64,000 nucleotides of DNA from Nitrospira sp. SG-bin1 (GCA_002083365.1 LVWS01000026.1:1-64000), one strand, 5' to 3'; numbered from the stretch's first letter, positions 52,929 to 61,910 are shown. Notes: a model not told the origin generated them from the sequence alone. A program made the numbers and translations.

Positions 52929-53387
52929 ATGAGTTGTATGGTAAAGATCATGCTTCAGGGTTGTCCTGCCAGATGGTCGATAGGACTGAGTCTCGCGATT
53001 GCCTTGAGTGTGGGCTGGTCGCTCTCCCATGCCGGCACGACCAAAGAGCAACCTGCCGCCCTTGGTCCCGCCACGTCCGACACAATGTCGATTCCCCACG
53101 CAACGGAAGCGATTGCGGGGCCGATGCTCCCCGCGGCTGTGCCGGTGGAGCAGGGATTGGTGTTGCGGACCATGCCGACCGTGTCGAAGCCGATTTCAGT
53201 GGGAGGGACGACGCTCGTTCCCTATATCGGAGCAGGGTTCGGCGGCGGCTATGCGACGGACCTTGATCGTTCGCTCAATGCAGGGCAATCCGTAGTTTCC
53301 GGCTCCTTCAATGGTGGGCTGAAGAATTTGTTCGGGCCACAGCTGATTCCGAACGAAGTCCAGCTGGGCGTCCGTTTCCCCTTTTGA
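52929..53387 (+). CDS. Exported protein of unknown function
   Basis: 152 residues from ATG 52929 (AGGAAA upstream; starts at 52914 or 52938 are possible). A signal peptide (WSIGLSLAIALSVGWSLSHA) is followed by a Pro/Ala-rich part. The C-terminal segment, TTLVPYIGAGFGGGYATDLD and on to VQLGVRFPF, ends in an aromatic residue, as outer-membrane beta strands do. Possibly a small outer-membrane-associated protein; family not recognised. Confidence 0.55.
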   Translation: MSCMVKIMLQGCPARWSIGLSLAIALSVGWSLSHAGTTKEQPAALGPATSDTMSIPHATEAIAGPMLPAAVPVEQGLVLRTMPTVSKPISVGGTTLVPYIGAGFGGGYATDLDRSLNAGQSVVSGSFNGGLKNLFGPQLIPNEVQLGVRFPF

Positions 53388-53464
53388 TCTCGTCTCATAC
53401 CGACCATTCCGCCCGACGTGTCTACGCCAATTTCTTTGCAAGGCTATGAAGATTGGAGAGTGCA

Positions 53465-53614
53465 GTGAACCAAGGCTATCGTTTGTTGCTGGTCGATAAA
53501 GACGGTGTGCTCGTCAGTGAATTCCAATTGACGGAGAGTGCCCTGGCTCAGCCGGAAGCCTTTGTCGCAGGTCTGCAAGATGCGATCGAGTCTGTCGAAG
53601 AAGAAGAGCCTTGA
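53465..53614 (+). CDS. 49-residue hypothetical protein
   Basis: GTG start with GGAGAG 6 bases upstream, 49 codons, acidic C-terminus (ESVEEEEP). The sequence GYRLLLVDKDGVLVSEFQLT has regular strand-turn-strand composition and looks like a real small protein. It ends 27 bases before a perfect terminator hairpin. No family recognised. Confidence 0.45.
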   Translation: MNQGYRLLLVDKDGVLVSEFQLTESALAQPEAFVAGLQDAIESVEEEEP

Positions 53615-53641
53615 GGGGAGCGAGCAAAGTATTGGGGATCG

Positions 53642-53673
53642 CGACATGGGTAGGAGACTTCCTACCCATGTCG
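53642..53673. terminator. Perfect 14-base hairpin between convergent genes
   Basis: CGACATGGGTAGGA and its exact complement TCCTACCCATGTCG enclose the loop GACT. It sits between the 49-residue frame on + and the exported-protein gene on -, which is where a two-way terminator belongs. There is no strong T run. Confidence 0.65.
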
Positions 53674-53685
53674 ACTCATGCACGG

Positions 53686-54102
53686 TTATTTGCCGACCTT
53701 GAGCAGCCACCCATCAGCCTTATCGCAGTCGTTCGGCCCTTTGGCGTAAATGTCGACGCGGATGAAGCTGCCGCTTATGCCGACGGGTAGTTTGCCCTTC
53801 ACCAGAAACCCGTTATTGATGGTGGTGACGGTAACCGGCACCTTTTCTTCCTTGATCTTCACGGTAATACGCTGGGGATTAGCGGTTTTTGATGCAAGAA
53901 ACGAAAATTCCGATTTCGGCGCCACTTCCACATTATTCTTATCCTGTGAGAAGGGGGCCGGTGTAAAGGCCGAAAAAATCACGTCGGTACAGGCGTCATA
54001 GCCGCTACTGATATTGGGACTTGCGTCATAGGCCCAAGCTTGGCCTCCGATACCCCAGAGACCTACTGCAAGAACAAGCCGTAGAAGATTTCGCAGACTC
54101 AC
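53686..54102 (-). CDS. Exported protein of unknown function
   Basis: 138 residues. A clear signal peptide (LLRLVLAVGLWGIGGQAWA, cleavage before YDASP) is followed by a beta-rich domain of about 110 residues with two cysteines (DACTDV and NDCDKA) that could form a disulfide in the periplasm. The central part (PQRITVKIKEEKVPVTVTTI) resembles an Ig-like fold. No named family recognised. Confidence 0.6.
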   Translation of the reverse strand: MSLRNLLRLVLAVGLWGIGGQAWAYDASPNISSGYDACTDVIFSAFTPAPFSQDKNNVEVAPKSEFSFLASKTANPQRITVKIKEEKVPVTVTTINNGFLVKGKLPVGISGSFIRVDIYAKGPNDCDKADGWLLKVGK

Positions 54103-54401
54103 GGTTATGCCTCTCTATAATGGTGGTTGACGGTTAGGCCAGCAGGGACAACGCGGCGATATTTTGTACGCCTGAACAAGAAAAAACAACCCCCCTACCG
54201 ACCAGTTTTGGTAAACCGATGCACTCGGTCTGTTGTTCTTTGAAGACCGAGGCTACGTCGTGACCAACAGTCTCTCAGGCCTCACCTTAAAATAGGCGCA
54301 ATTGTAGCTGTACGAACGAGGGGGTTGCTTAGATCCACGCAGCAGCGTACAAGCTGCCCGCCAGACAGGTGCCGGCGCAGTGAATCCGCAGAGTCCGTTC
54401 A
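54103..54401. other. Divergent intergenic region
   Basis: About 300 bases between the minus-strand exported protein and the WYL regulator. It has an A-rich and C-rich stretch near 54180 but no gene. It should contain promoters for both genes, and any WYL operator would most likely lie here; no clear inverted repeat was found. Confidence 0.35.
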
Positions 54402-55403
54402 ATGCCGCGCAACGACCAGGCTATTCGACAGCTCATTGTCCTCAAAAAGCTCGAATCGTCACGGCATGGTCTCACCCTGGAACAACTCGCTGAAGGCCTT
54501 GATCCCTCGTCCATCCGCCATCCACGGACTCTCCGTCGGGATCTGGACGCTATCGAATCGGCTGGTTATCCGCTGTTGACTGAACGGGTCGATGGGCGGA
54601 CACGGTGGAAACTGCTCGACGGAGTGCGGCAAGCGCCCGCGTTACGCCTGTCGCCCACCGAGCTGATGGCCCTCACCCTGAGTCGCCGACTCATTGCTCC
54701 GCTCGAAGGCACTGTGGTCCATACCTCTCTCCAGTCGGCTTTGGGCAAGGCGTCCGCGGCGTTGCCGCCGGAGGGGTTGGCGCTGGTCCAGCAACTTGAA
54801 GACACGTTTTCCGTCGGACTCGGCCCGCACAAACGCTACAAACATCACCGTGACATCGTCGAGCGCGTCACCCGTGCCATTGCCGACAAGAAGCGTATCC
54901 AGATGCGTTACGATTCCGCCTCGCGAGGACGCGTGACTAGACGGGAAGTCGATCCCTACCGCCTCTGGTATGCCTCCGGCGGACTGTATCTCATCGGCTA
55001 TTGTCATTTGCGAAAAGAGCCGTGCATGTTCGCTGTCGAGCGCATCAAATCCGTCACACCCACCGACTCGCCGTATCAGATTCCGCTGCACTTCGACTTC
55101 GATGCCTTTGTCGAGGACTCGCTCACCGTCATGCGCGGGCCCCGTGTCGAAGTTGAGTTGGAACTCGATAAACCGACGGCGGCCTGGGCGAAAGATCGTG
55201 TCTGGCACCCGAGTCAACAGCTCGCACGGCTGCCGGGCGGCAGATTGCGCATGGCCGTGACCGTCGCCGACAGCCGCGAGCTCGTCGGCTGGATCCTTAG
55301 TTTTGGGAGCGGCATACGGGTCATTCGCCCCAACACTCTGCGAGCGGCTGTTGTGGAAGAGGCCGGCTCCATCCTCCGAAGGAACTCCGGCTCAACGCTA
55401 TGA
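54402..55403 (+). CDS. WYL-domain transcription regulator
   Basis: 333 residues. An N-terminal helix-turn-helix of the DeoR/HTH_11 type (about 8-60, RQLIVLKKLESSRHGLTLEQ, RTLRRDLDAIESAGYPL) is followed by a WYL domain (about 165-235; VDPYRLWYASGGLYLIGYC) and a C-terminal WCX extension. WYL regulators bind nucleic acid ligands and often control defence genes, including CRISPR-Cas. The MYXAN-type cas operon begins 2.3 kb downstream, so a link is possible but not shown. Confidence 0.88.
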   Translation: MPRNDQAIRQLIVLKKLESSRHGLTLEQLAEGLDPSSIRHPRTLRRDLDAIESAGYPLLTERVDGRTRWKLLDGVRQAPALRLSPTELMALTLSRRLIAPLEGTVVHTSLQSALGKASAALPPEGLALVQQLEDTFSVGLGPHKRYKHHRDIVERVTRAIADKKRIQMRYDSASRGRVTRREVDPYRLWYASGGLYLIGYCHLRKEPCMFAVERIKSVTPTDSPYQIPLHFDFDAFVEDSLTVMRGPRVEVELELDKPTAAWAKDRVWHPSQQLARLPGGRLRMAVTVADSRELVGWILSFGSGIRVIRPNTLRAAVVEEAGSILRRNSGSTL

Positions 55404-55415
55404 GAACGATGAGCG

Positions 55416-55799
55416 TCATGCGGGCGGATGAAGACGCACACCCGGAATCTTTCTGAAGTGGGTGTCCAAACTGTACACATGGCAGTTATGCTCGATTGCC
55501 AAGGCCGCGATGATCAGATCCGACAGCGGCAAGGTCACGCCTCTGCGAAGCAGCTGTGCCGAAACGTCACCAGCCCGTGACCAAGTGGACTGAGTCACTT
55601 CACGGTATGGCAAGGCCAGCAAGGCATCAGAAAGGGTATCCCGTTCGGATGATGTGCGGCAACCCTGGAGTAATTCAGCCAGTACCACTCCGACAAGGAC
55701 GACCTCGTCGGCGTCAATGAGTAGGTCGAGCGCGGCTTTTTCAGGCGAATCAGGCCGGTTAAAGAATGGAATCCAGACGGACGTATCAGCGATGACCAT
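55416..55799 (-). CDS. vapC: VapC-type PIN-domain toxin
   Basis: 127 residues. IADTSVWIPFF carries the first acidic residue, VVLAELLQGCR the glutamate, LPLSDLIIAALAIEHNCHVY the third Asp and SLDTHFRKIPGV the last. The four acidic residues of a PIN ribonuclease active site are thus in place. Overlaps the antitoxin gene by 14 bases, a typical VapBC arrangement. Confidence 0.92.
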   Translation of the reverse strand: MVIADTSVWIPFFNRPDSPEKAALDLLIDADEVVLVGVVLAELLQGCRTSSERDTLSDALLALPYREVTQSTWSRAGDVSAQLLRRGVTLPLSDLIIAALAIEHNCHVYSLDTHFRKIPGVRLHPPA

Positions 55800-56025
55800 G
55801 TCGGCGGCGTTTCAGGGAGACTTGACGGCGGATCTCGTTCTGTTCCAGTTTTTTCCAATCCAGGTCGAGATGGATCTTGCCGCTCAAGGACTTGAGCCTA
55901 TCCAGTTTTTTTCGCCGAATCAATTCCGAGGCCGCCTGATGGATCGCATCCGTCTTGGTTTTGGCTGAGGTCACGTCCATGAGTTCCCGAATGAGTTTCT
56001 CATTGAGATCCAAAGTCGTACGCAT
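55786..56025 (-). CDS. vapB: VapB-type antitoxin
   Basis: 79 residues. The N-terminal MRTTLDLNEKLIRELMDVTS and KTKTDAIHQAASELIRRK form a ribbon-helix-helix DNA-binding part. The C-terminal half (KIHLDLDWKKLEQNEIRRQ) is the toxin-binding region. It precedes and overlaps the VapC gene and should repress the operon. Confidence 0.9.
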   Translation of the reverse strand: MRTTLDLNEKLIRELMDVTSAKTKTDAIHQAASELIRRKKLDRLKSLSGKIHLDLDWKKLEQNEIRRQVSLKRRRHGHR

Positions 56026-56316
56026 GCATCACCACTCCCTGATATGCCGGTATCGTATGCATCGAGTAGGCAGATGTCAATCGTTCCGTCTGGAAATTTC
56101 GGCCTTGGTCGGACCCGATGGGGCGGCACAGAGGCATTAGCAGAGACCTTGGATGTCACGACCGGCTCGGAACAGGAACCGCTACGACGGTCGAAACCCT
56201 CTATCCGAGCCGAGGAACACGCGCGACAAGGAAATGTTCCAGGACGGGACCTCCGATGTCACAGTCGTTGCGTATCATGGCCGCAGCCGATGAATGTACC
56301 TCATATGGAGGTGTCC

Positions 56317-56679
56317 ATGAGATACAGTCTGCCGATTGGGACGATGCTGTGCATGCGGGTCGCGGTGAGTGATGCCGATCCGGGCTTCGACCCGCGCTAC
56401 GAGCGGGACTACAACATCTTCCATCCTATGAACAAGTATGCGTCGGACAATCCGCTCAATCCGGCGAACAAGTACGACCTGAACAGCCCCTTCAATCCGG
56501 TGAATAAGTATGATCCCGGCAATCCGGCGAACCCGATCAATCATAACAACTCGAACAATCCCTTCAATCCGGTGAATCGCTATCATCCGGACAATCCATT
56601 GAATCCGGCGAACGAATACAAATCCGGTGTGCCGTTCGCGCCGTTGGAGGGTCCGTCACGAAGCCACAAACGTCGATGA
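56317..56679 (+). CDS. Repeat protein with 12-residue NPxNPxNKY units
   Basis: 120 residues from ATG 56317 (GGAGG upstream; an in-frame ATG at 56290 is possible). After a weakly hydrophobic start, six 12-residue units follow (residues about 33-104) with the pattern N-P-x-N-P-x-N-K/R/E-Y. The end is basic (SRSHKRR). The regular Asn-Pro spacing suggests an extended or solenoid structure. No catalytic motif. Function unknown. Confidence 0.6.
   Translation: MRYSLPIGTMLCMRVAVSDADPGFDPRYERDYNIFHPMNKYASDNPLNPANKYDLNSPFNPVNKYDPGNPANPINHNNSNNPFNPVNRYHPDNPLNPANEYKSGVPFAPLEGPSRSHKRR
56413..56628 (+). repeat. Six tandem 36-base coding repeats
   Basis: Six consecutive 36-base units code for the NPxNPxNKY-type repeats. 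Units 2-6 keep the NPxNP core exactly every 12 codons, and unit 1 is degenerate. Third-base differences between units show that the protein pattern, rather than only the DNA, has been kept. Confidence 0.8.
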
Positions 56680-56682
56680 TTG

Positions 56683-57099
56683 TCAGGGCAACACAATCAA
56701 CCCGAGTCTACGGAAGTCGTCATCAAAGGTGAGGCAGGGGGCATGATCGAGCAGAGTCGTCACGACGACGAAGGAAATGGCGTCGCAGAACGACAAACGA
56801 TGATCGCGAGCGTACGTGCGAAACATCTGTTCGGCCTCCTCCCTCACGCGGTCGCCGTAGGCGACGAGATGAAGCCCGGGCTTCACATCCGTGAGAAAGG
56901 CGAGGGTCGCCCGATAGCTGCGCCGGTACCGCAGCAAGGTCACCGTTTCGCTGATGATATCCCAGGTGGTGCACCACGTCGCGCCGATGGAGGCCGAGTC
57001 CGTAACCAGCGCGCGGGCACGTGCATGGTTGGTGTCGTTCGGATCAAGGCAGGCATAGAAGAATGACGTGTCGCAAAACACCAAATTGGGGAAGGCCAT
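56683..57099 (-). CDS. PIN-domain toxin
   Basis: 138 residues. VFCDTSFFYACLD carries the first Asp, WDIISETVTLLRYR the Glu, LSFCDAISFVVV the third Asp, and CLTFDDDFRRLGL the last acidic group. All point to a Mg-dependent RNase of the VapC type. Its start overlaps the antitoxin stop by one base. Confidence 0.88.
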   Translation of the reverse strand: MAFPNLVFCDTSFFYACLDPNDTNHARARALVTDSASIGATWCTTWDIISETVTLLRYRRSYRATLAFLTDVKPGLHLVAYGDRVREEAEQMFRTYARDHRLSFCDAISFVVVTTLLDHAPCLTFDDDFRRLGLIVLP

Positions 57100-57365
57100 C
57101 AGCGGATTGCGCCACGCTTTCCATAGAGATGGGTTTTCACGTGGGAGGAGATCGGACGCTTTCGACCGCGCGGCTTCGGCAGCCCTGTCATCAGGCGAAG
57201 CAGCGCCTGAGCGGCGGCTCCCCGCTCCGGTTCAGGTTGCACAGCGCGAAGCTCCGCGACGACCTCGTCGTGAACCGTAATCTCCACACGGGCGCCCGCA
57301 TCTCGCCGAACCTTGCGGACCAACGCCGGCAACTGCTTGCGCGCTTCACTGATCGAGAGTTTCAT
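57099..57365 (-). CDS. Phd/YefM-type antitoxin
   Basis: 88 residues from the ATG at 57365 (the frame runs further upstream without family resemblance). MKLSISEARKQLPALVRKVR and VEITVHDEVVAELRAV match the Phd/YefM fold that binds operator DNA. The C-terminal half is basic. The toxin gene follows with a one-base overlap. Confidence 0.8.
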   Translation of the reverse strand: MKLSISEARKQLPALVRKVRRDAGARVEITVHDEVVAELRAVQPEPERGAAAQALLRLMTGLPKPRGRKRPISSHVKTHLYGKRGAIR

Positions 57366-57517
57366 GAGGGCCTCCGACTGAACATGCTTGAAATGTACAG
57401 CCATGTACAATTCATGTCAATGCGAGAGTAGGCCCGACGTGCCGTGTGGGCCTTTGAATGGGAGGAGCAGGAGAATAGGCGAGTGAGTGATAGCTATGAC
57501 CGGGAGCAAAACGGCAA

Positions 57518-57640
57518 ATGACGAATGCGAAGCGATACTTCGCCCATGTGCGCCGGAACGAGGACGGGTCGTGTGCGATTCACCGTCTTGAAGACCATGT
57601 GCGCGTGGTGGGTGGAATGACGCAATGTGCGATTGCAAGA
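57518..57640 (+). pseudogene. N-terminal remnant of a second Cas3 HD domain
   Basis: The frame opens MTNAKRYFAHVRRNEDGSCA then IHRLEDHVRVVGGM. This matches the very start of HD-domain Cas3 proteins (pattern Y-A-H-V-R...W-x-x-H-x-L-x-D-H-L). The similarity ends after about 40 residues, and no helicase sequence follows. The full cas3 at 58331 has a different N-terminus, so this is a relic of another system. Confidence 0.6.
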
Positions 57641-57746
57641 CGCGACCCCGTGCAGGAGAAGTATAGGGAAGAGAAGGTGATGAGTGTTTACGGATGGACG
57701 GTTATCAAAGAAGTAAGTTTTTTAGTTTACGCGCGAGAGGGTTCTT

Positions 57747-58328
57747 ATGCCGACGATTGATTTGTCTTTTAGAGTGATGGGGACCCGAATCGCTGTGGAT
57801 CATGGGTATGCACTGTACGCGGCGATCAGTCGGGTCGTCCCGCAGATTCATGACGCGAAGGAGATTGGCGTGCATCCTGTGCGCGGGCGGTTCGATGGCA
57901 ATGGGCACTTGTTATTGAGCGCATCATCCCGACTCGTCCTTCGCTTGCCCGATACGCAGATCGGTCCATATCTAAAACTCTCCGGAAAGGGGTTGGAGAT
58001 CGATGGGCAGCGGGTGCGCGTCGGGGTGCCCCAAACCAGAAGGCTACGACCCGCTGCAGCGTTATATGCGCGGCTCGCGACCATCAAGGGATTCATGGAG
58101 CCGGGAGAGTTTCTGGATGCGGCAAAACGGCAGATCGAAACAATGGGCGCGACGGCCACGCTCGAACTTGGAGAACGGCGGACATTTCGGGTGAAAGACA
58201 AGCAGGTGGTGGGGTTTGAAATGGTGGCGACCGGACTCGATGCTGAATCGTCGATCAAACTTCAGGAGATCGGCATCGGCGGCAGGCGGCGGATGGGCTG
58301 CGGGGTGTTTGTGCCATTTTGGAGGTAG
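57747..58328 (+). CDS. cas6: CRISPR-associated endoribonuclease Cas6, MYXAN type (Cmx6)
   Basis: 193 residues. Cas6 cuts the repeat part of the pre-crRNA and stays bound to the crRNA end. The fold begins with IDLSFRVMGTRIAVDHGYAL and ends with the glycine-rich GIGGRRRMGCGVFVPFW that marks the Cas6/Cmx6 group. H19 in VDHGYAL is a plausible catalytic histidine. GAGAGGG precedes the ATG. It is first gene of the cas operon; cas3 follows 2 bases after the stop. Confidence 0.88.
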   Translation: MPTIDLSFRVMGTRIAVDHGYALYAAISRVVPQIHDAKEIGVHPVRGRFDGNGHLLLSASSRLVLRLPDTQIGPYLKLSGKGLEIDGQRVRVGVPQTRRLRPAAALYARLATIKGFMEPGEFLDAAKRQIETMGATATLELGERRTFRVKDKQVVGFEMVATGLDAESSIKLQEIGIGGRRRMGCGVFVPFWR

Positions 58329-58330
58329 TC

Positions 58331-60688
58331 GTGCTCGAAAAGATTCTGGCAAAGAGCCCCGTGGGTAGCCGAGAGATCACGCTCTCTGAGCATGTAGCTA
58401 CGGTCCGAGATGCTGTTGTGTATCTGTTTGGTTCTACAGAGCAACCGACGAGGCTCGGACGAGAATGGGTCCGCTTCTTCAGACTTCAGCCATCACAATT
58501 TCAAGAATTTCTTCTTAACTTGAAGCTTGCGGCAATCTTCCATGATCTAGGTAAAGCGAACGATGGATTTCAGAAAGCAATTCGAAGGGTGGGAACGCAG
58601 GCGATACGTCACGAGCATCTGTCGGCGTTGTTGCTTTACTCAGATCCAATGAGAACGTGGCTGTCAGATCGCAGAAGCTTAGGAGTGGATGTTGAGATTG
58701 TCATTGCTGCAGTCCTTTCGCACCACTTGAAAGCGAACGATGCTGATTTTGGAAAGCGTCTTGAACCTGGTCTTGAGTCGTTTCATGTGTCCACGTTGGC
58801 TCCTGAGTTTGGGGATTGCCTGCGGATGGCATCGGAGATGCTTGGCGCGGAAATTCCAGACCTATCAGGCTTGGATAAGAATTGGTCATTTGAGGCGGAT
58901 ATTGACCCGCATAAAGGAAGGCAAGGAAACTTTAGCCGAGCGATGCATAGCTTCAAGAAGGTCTTAGTGCAGAACGAGAATCGGCGGCGGCTTCTTGTTT
59001 CGGTGAAGGCGGGGTTGCTCGCTGCGGACTCCGCAGGCTCAGCACTAGTGCGGGAGGACAAATCCCTGAGAGATTGGATTTCTTCCTGCTTCGCGAGTGC
59101 CCCGCTGACATCGGACTGGATTGATGAAAATGTCATTGCGCCGAGAATAAGCGAGATCGAGAGAAAAACGGGGCATGCATTCAAGTGGCATGATTTCCAA
59201 AGTGCTGCTGACGACTTAAGGGAACGTGCGCTGCTGCTATCGGGTTGCGGTACAGGGAAAACGTTAGCTGCTTGGCGATGGATAAGAAGCCAGCTCGATC
59301 AGCGACCAGCTTCACGTGTTCTTTTTCTTTACCCGACTCGGGGAACGGCCACGGAAGGATTTCGAGACTATGTGTCCTGGGCTGGTGGCCAAGATGCGGC
59401 GTTGCTGCATGGAACAGCCGCATATGACCTCTCGGGGATCTTTGAGAATCCAAGCGATCCGCGACATGGTGGGGACTACCATGTGGCAGAGCGATTATTC
59501 GCTCTGGGGTATTGGCCGAAACGCGTCTTCAGCGCCACTGTGGATAGCTTCTTGGCTTTCATGCGGAATCAATATACGTCGCTGTGTCTCTTGCCTGTGC
59601 TGGCTGACAGCGTAGTGGTCATAGACGAAGTTCACAGTTTTGACAAAAGCATGTTCGGTGCCCTCGAAGGATTTCTGAAGTTTTTCGATATTCCGGTGCT
59701 CTGTATGACGGCCAGCTTGCCTGCAGACCGCCTTGAAATACTGCGGGGCAGTTGTGGGCTGGAAGTGTTTCCGCGAACAAGGGAAGCATTTGAGGATTTG
59801 AGAAAGCAGGCGGAGGCGCCCCGTTATCGCCTGGAGACTGTTACCCAAGAAAAAGCGGGCCAATTAGCACTTGGGGCCTACCGAGACAGCAAGAAGGTGC
59901 TCTGGGTCACGAATTCAGTTAAACGGTGCCAACAGAGAGCTTTAGATCTGAGGTCTGTCTTAGGTCAAGGTGTCAACCTGTTCTGCTATCACAGTCGCTT
60001 TCGTCTTTGTGACAGGAGGAACCAACATGAAGAGGTTGTCCAAGGGTTTAGACGAGAGATCGCGAAACCAATCATTGCCGTGACCACCCAAGTCTGTGAA
60101 ATGAGTCTGGACCTCGATGCCGATGTGCTGATCACGGAAGTCGCGCCGGTGCCGTCGCTGATTCAGCGCATGGGTCGCTGTTGCCGAGAACCTATTCCAA
60201 GCTCAGATCGGGTGGGAAAGGTTTTCGTCTACGCGCCAGTCGATCACAAGCCCTACGAAAAGCACGAAATGACTGAAGGAACTGCCTTTGTCGAAGCATT
60301 GGTCAGGCAACAGCGCCTAATCGCGCACGGTGACCTCGGTGACTACCTGAGCAATATGGATGTGTGCGATCCCTTTATCGAAGGAGGATACAACGGATTT
60401 CTACAAGGTGGCCCATATGCAATGAGTTCAGAAGAAGCGTTTCGAGAGGGTGAGGATTTCGCTGCCGATTGTGTGCTTGATATTGATATCGATATCGACA
60501 AGTTTCTTCTGGCGAGACGAACCAATGATTCTAAGACCGAAGGCTTGGTCGTACCTGTGCCGAAACGCTTCACGAAAGAAAATGTGAGGCTGGGACGGTA
60601 TTTGAGGGAGGCCTCGGCTGCACAGTACGACCCGCGGTTCGGTTTCCTGGAGCTGGAGGAGGTGGCAAGTGTCAGAGCGGACGATTGA
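58331..60688 (+). CDS. cas3: CRISPR-associated nuclease-helicase Cas3
   Basis: 785 residues from GTG 58331 (GGAGG about 6 bases upstream). An N-terminal HD nuclease domain has H71-D72 in AAIFHDLGKANDGF. A superfamily 2 helicase follows with Walker A SGCGTGKT (K310), DEVH at about 432 and the late motif VTTQVCEMSLDLDAD plus QRMGRCCRE. It unwinds and degrades the target DNA after Cascade binding. The C-terminal 100 residues have an Asp-rich stretch. The stop lies 20 bases inside the next gene. Confidence 0.93.
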   Translation: MLEKILAKSPVGSREITLSEHVATVRDAVVYLFGSTEQPTRLGREWVRFFRLQPSQFQEFLLNLKLAAIFHDLGKANDGFQKAIRRVGTQAIRHEHLSALLLYSDPMRTWLSDRRSLGVDVEIVIAAVLSHHLKANDADFGKRLEPGLESFHVSTLAPEFGDCLRMASEMLGAEIPDLSGLDKNWSFEADIDPHKGRQGNFSRAMHSFKKVLVQNENRRRLLVSVKAGLLAADSAGSALVREDKSLRDWISSCFASAPLTSDWIDENVIAPRISEIERKTGHAFKWHDFQSAADDLRERALLLSGCGTGKTLAAWRWIRSQLDQRPASRVLFLYPTRGTATEGFRDYVSWAGGQDAALLHGTAAYDLSGIFENPSDPRHGGDYHVAERLFALGYWPKRVFSATVDSFLAFMRNQYTSLCLLPVLADSVVVIDEVHSFDKSMFGALEGFLKFFDIPVLCMTASLPADRLEILRGSCGLEVFPRTREAFEDLRKQAEAPRYRLETVTQEKAGQLALGAYRDSKKVLWVTNSVKRCQQRALDLRSVLGQGVNLFCYHSRFRLCDRRNQHEEVVQGFRREIAKPIIAVTTQVCEMSLDLDADVLITEVAPVPSLIQRMGRCCREPIPSSDRVGKVFVYAPVDHKPYEKHEMTEGTAFVEALVRQQRLIAHGDLGDYLSNMDVCDPFIEGGYNGFLQGGPYAMSSEEAFREGEDFAADCVLDIDIDIDKFLLARRTNDSKTEGLVVPVPKRFTKENVRLGRYLREASAAQYDPRFGFLELEEVASVRADD

Positions 60689-61910
60689 ACTGATCTATGA
60701 TCCCTTTGCCCTCACAACTGCACAGCACAGAGCAGGACTCGCTGGTTTACTTGTCCTTGTTGAGTCGTTGCGCAAGCGAAAGATGAAACCGGTTCCTGAA
60801 ATACACACCAACGAAAATCAGACGATCTCGGTGCGAATCACCGAGGATTCTCTAACTGTGCTGTTTAACGAACTCTACGATGCCATATGGGACGAGCGTA
60901 AGAGTGATAGTAAGCCGCAAGCAAAGACGGTTCGCAATGTAAAGATTGTTGAGGAGGACGCTGCCGCTGATAACACAAACGGACGCAAGAGAAGGAAAAA
61001 GCAGTTCGTGTATGAAACGATTGCTCCCAAAGCGAAGTTTTTGGAGGTTCTTGGGCTGACCGCGCCTTGGATCAAGCTGTGGCGGGAAGCAATCTTTGGA
61101 AGCATACGGAGCAGAGATAAACAGCGACAAGATTACAAGGACCGAGCTCAAGGGAAACCTGCATCAAGTGTTGCTCAAATTTGGGCTGAGATCGAACGAT
61201 TGGCAAAGGCGAAGGGGAATAACAAGTCGCTTTCTGTGGAGCTGTCAAGTTCGCTTTTTATAGGCGGCCAGGACACAAATGCCGAAAAGGTCTCATTTCT
61301 TGGTGGCCCCGACCATAACCTCCTGCTCCATTTCTGGCCCGTTGTGATGGGCGTGTATGTCCCCGAGATTATCGATCGAGATGGGACCTCTAAACTCTCG
61401 TCGAGCTATGTCTTAGTGATCCCTGATGTCACAGATCCAATCGGGTTCGTTCAAGACTTTCTGGAAACGCTCGCCCGATTAGGAACTGAGATGACTGGGT
61501 ACCGACCTAAACAGGCAGTCATCACGCTTCCCCAAGAGGGAGGCTTGGAATATCTACATCATTTGCTGGGCTTGGTGAAAGCAAAGACAGATGTCGCAAA
61601 CGCAGCAGGCGTAGAAGTCTACCACCTTGAAAAAAGAGGAAATAACGTTCACATGCTGAGCACTGACCGGGTGCCTGTGTCTCGCCGTGTTCTCGAGCAG
61701 TACGAAGCCATTCGTGACAAGTATTACTCTGTCCTGTTCAGAAGGAAGCTTATCCTAAACTTGATTCGAGGAGAGCCATGGTACCGGGAGTTTGACCGTG
61801 TCTTTGCCAAGGGTTCCAAGGAATGGTTCATCGGCATAAAGGCTCATAGGTTTTCGTCGGATGTTCAGCGACGATTTGAGGTTGAATCGCAGGCAAGGAG
61901 GTCCGCATGA
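60669..61910 (+). CDS. cas8: Cascade large subunit Cas8, MYXAN type (Cmx8)
   Basis: 413 residues, starting GTG within the cas3 end. The opening IELIYDPFALTTAQHRAGLA is typical of Cmx8/Cas8a1 of MYXAN (dev) loci. The protein recognises the PAM and helps form the Cascade complex. It has a Lys-rich middle (NGRKRRKKQF) and ends at ESQARRSA. Length is shorter than some Cas8 proteins, and the next gene, in ATGA overlap, may supply the missing C-terminal part. Confidence 0.85.
   Translation: MSERTIELIYDPFALTTAQHRAGLAGLLVLVESLRKRKMKPVPEIHTNENQTISVRITEDSLTVLFNELYDAIWDERKSDSKPQAKTVRNVKIVEEDAAADNTNGRKRRKKQFVYETIAPKAKFLEVLGLTAPWIKLWREAIFGSIRSRDKQRQDYKDRAQGKPASSVAQIWAEIERLAKAKGNNKSLSVELSSSLFIGGQDTNAEKVSFLGGPDHNLLLHFWPVVMGVYVPEIIDRDGTSKLSSSYVLVIPDVTDPIGFVQDFLETLARLGTEMTGYRPKQAVITLPQEGGLEYLHHLLGLVKAKTDVANAAGVEVYHLEKRGNNVHMLSTDRVPVSRRVLEQYEAIRDKYYSVLFRRKLILNLIRGEPWYREFDRVFAKGSKEWFIGIKAHRFSSDVQRRFEVESQARRSA

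Noticed and set aside
56044..56316. Upstream extension of the repeat protein to 56044
   Set aside because: The extension lacks any resemblance to the repeats and the ATG at 56317 has a good binding site.
57366..57517. CRISPR array near the cas operon
   Set aside because: No regularly spaced direct repeats were found here or elsewhere in the window; an array probably lies beyond 64000.
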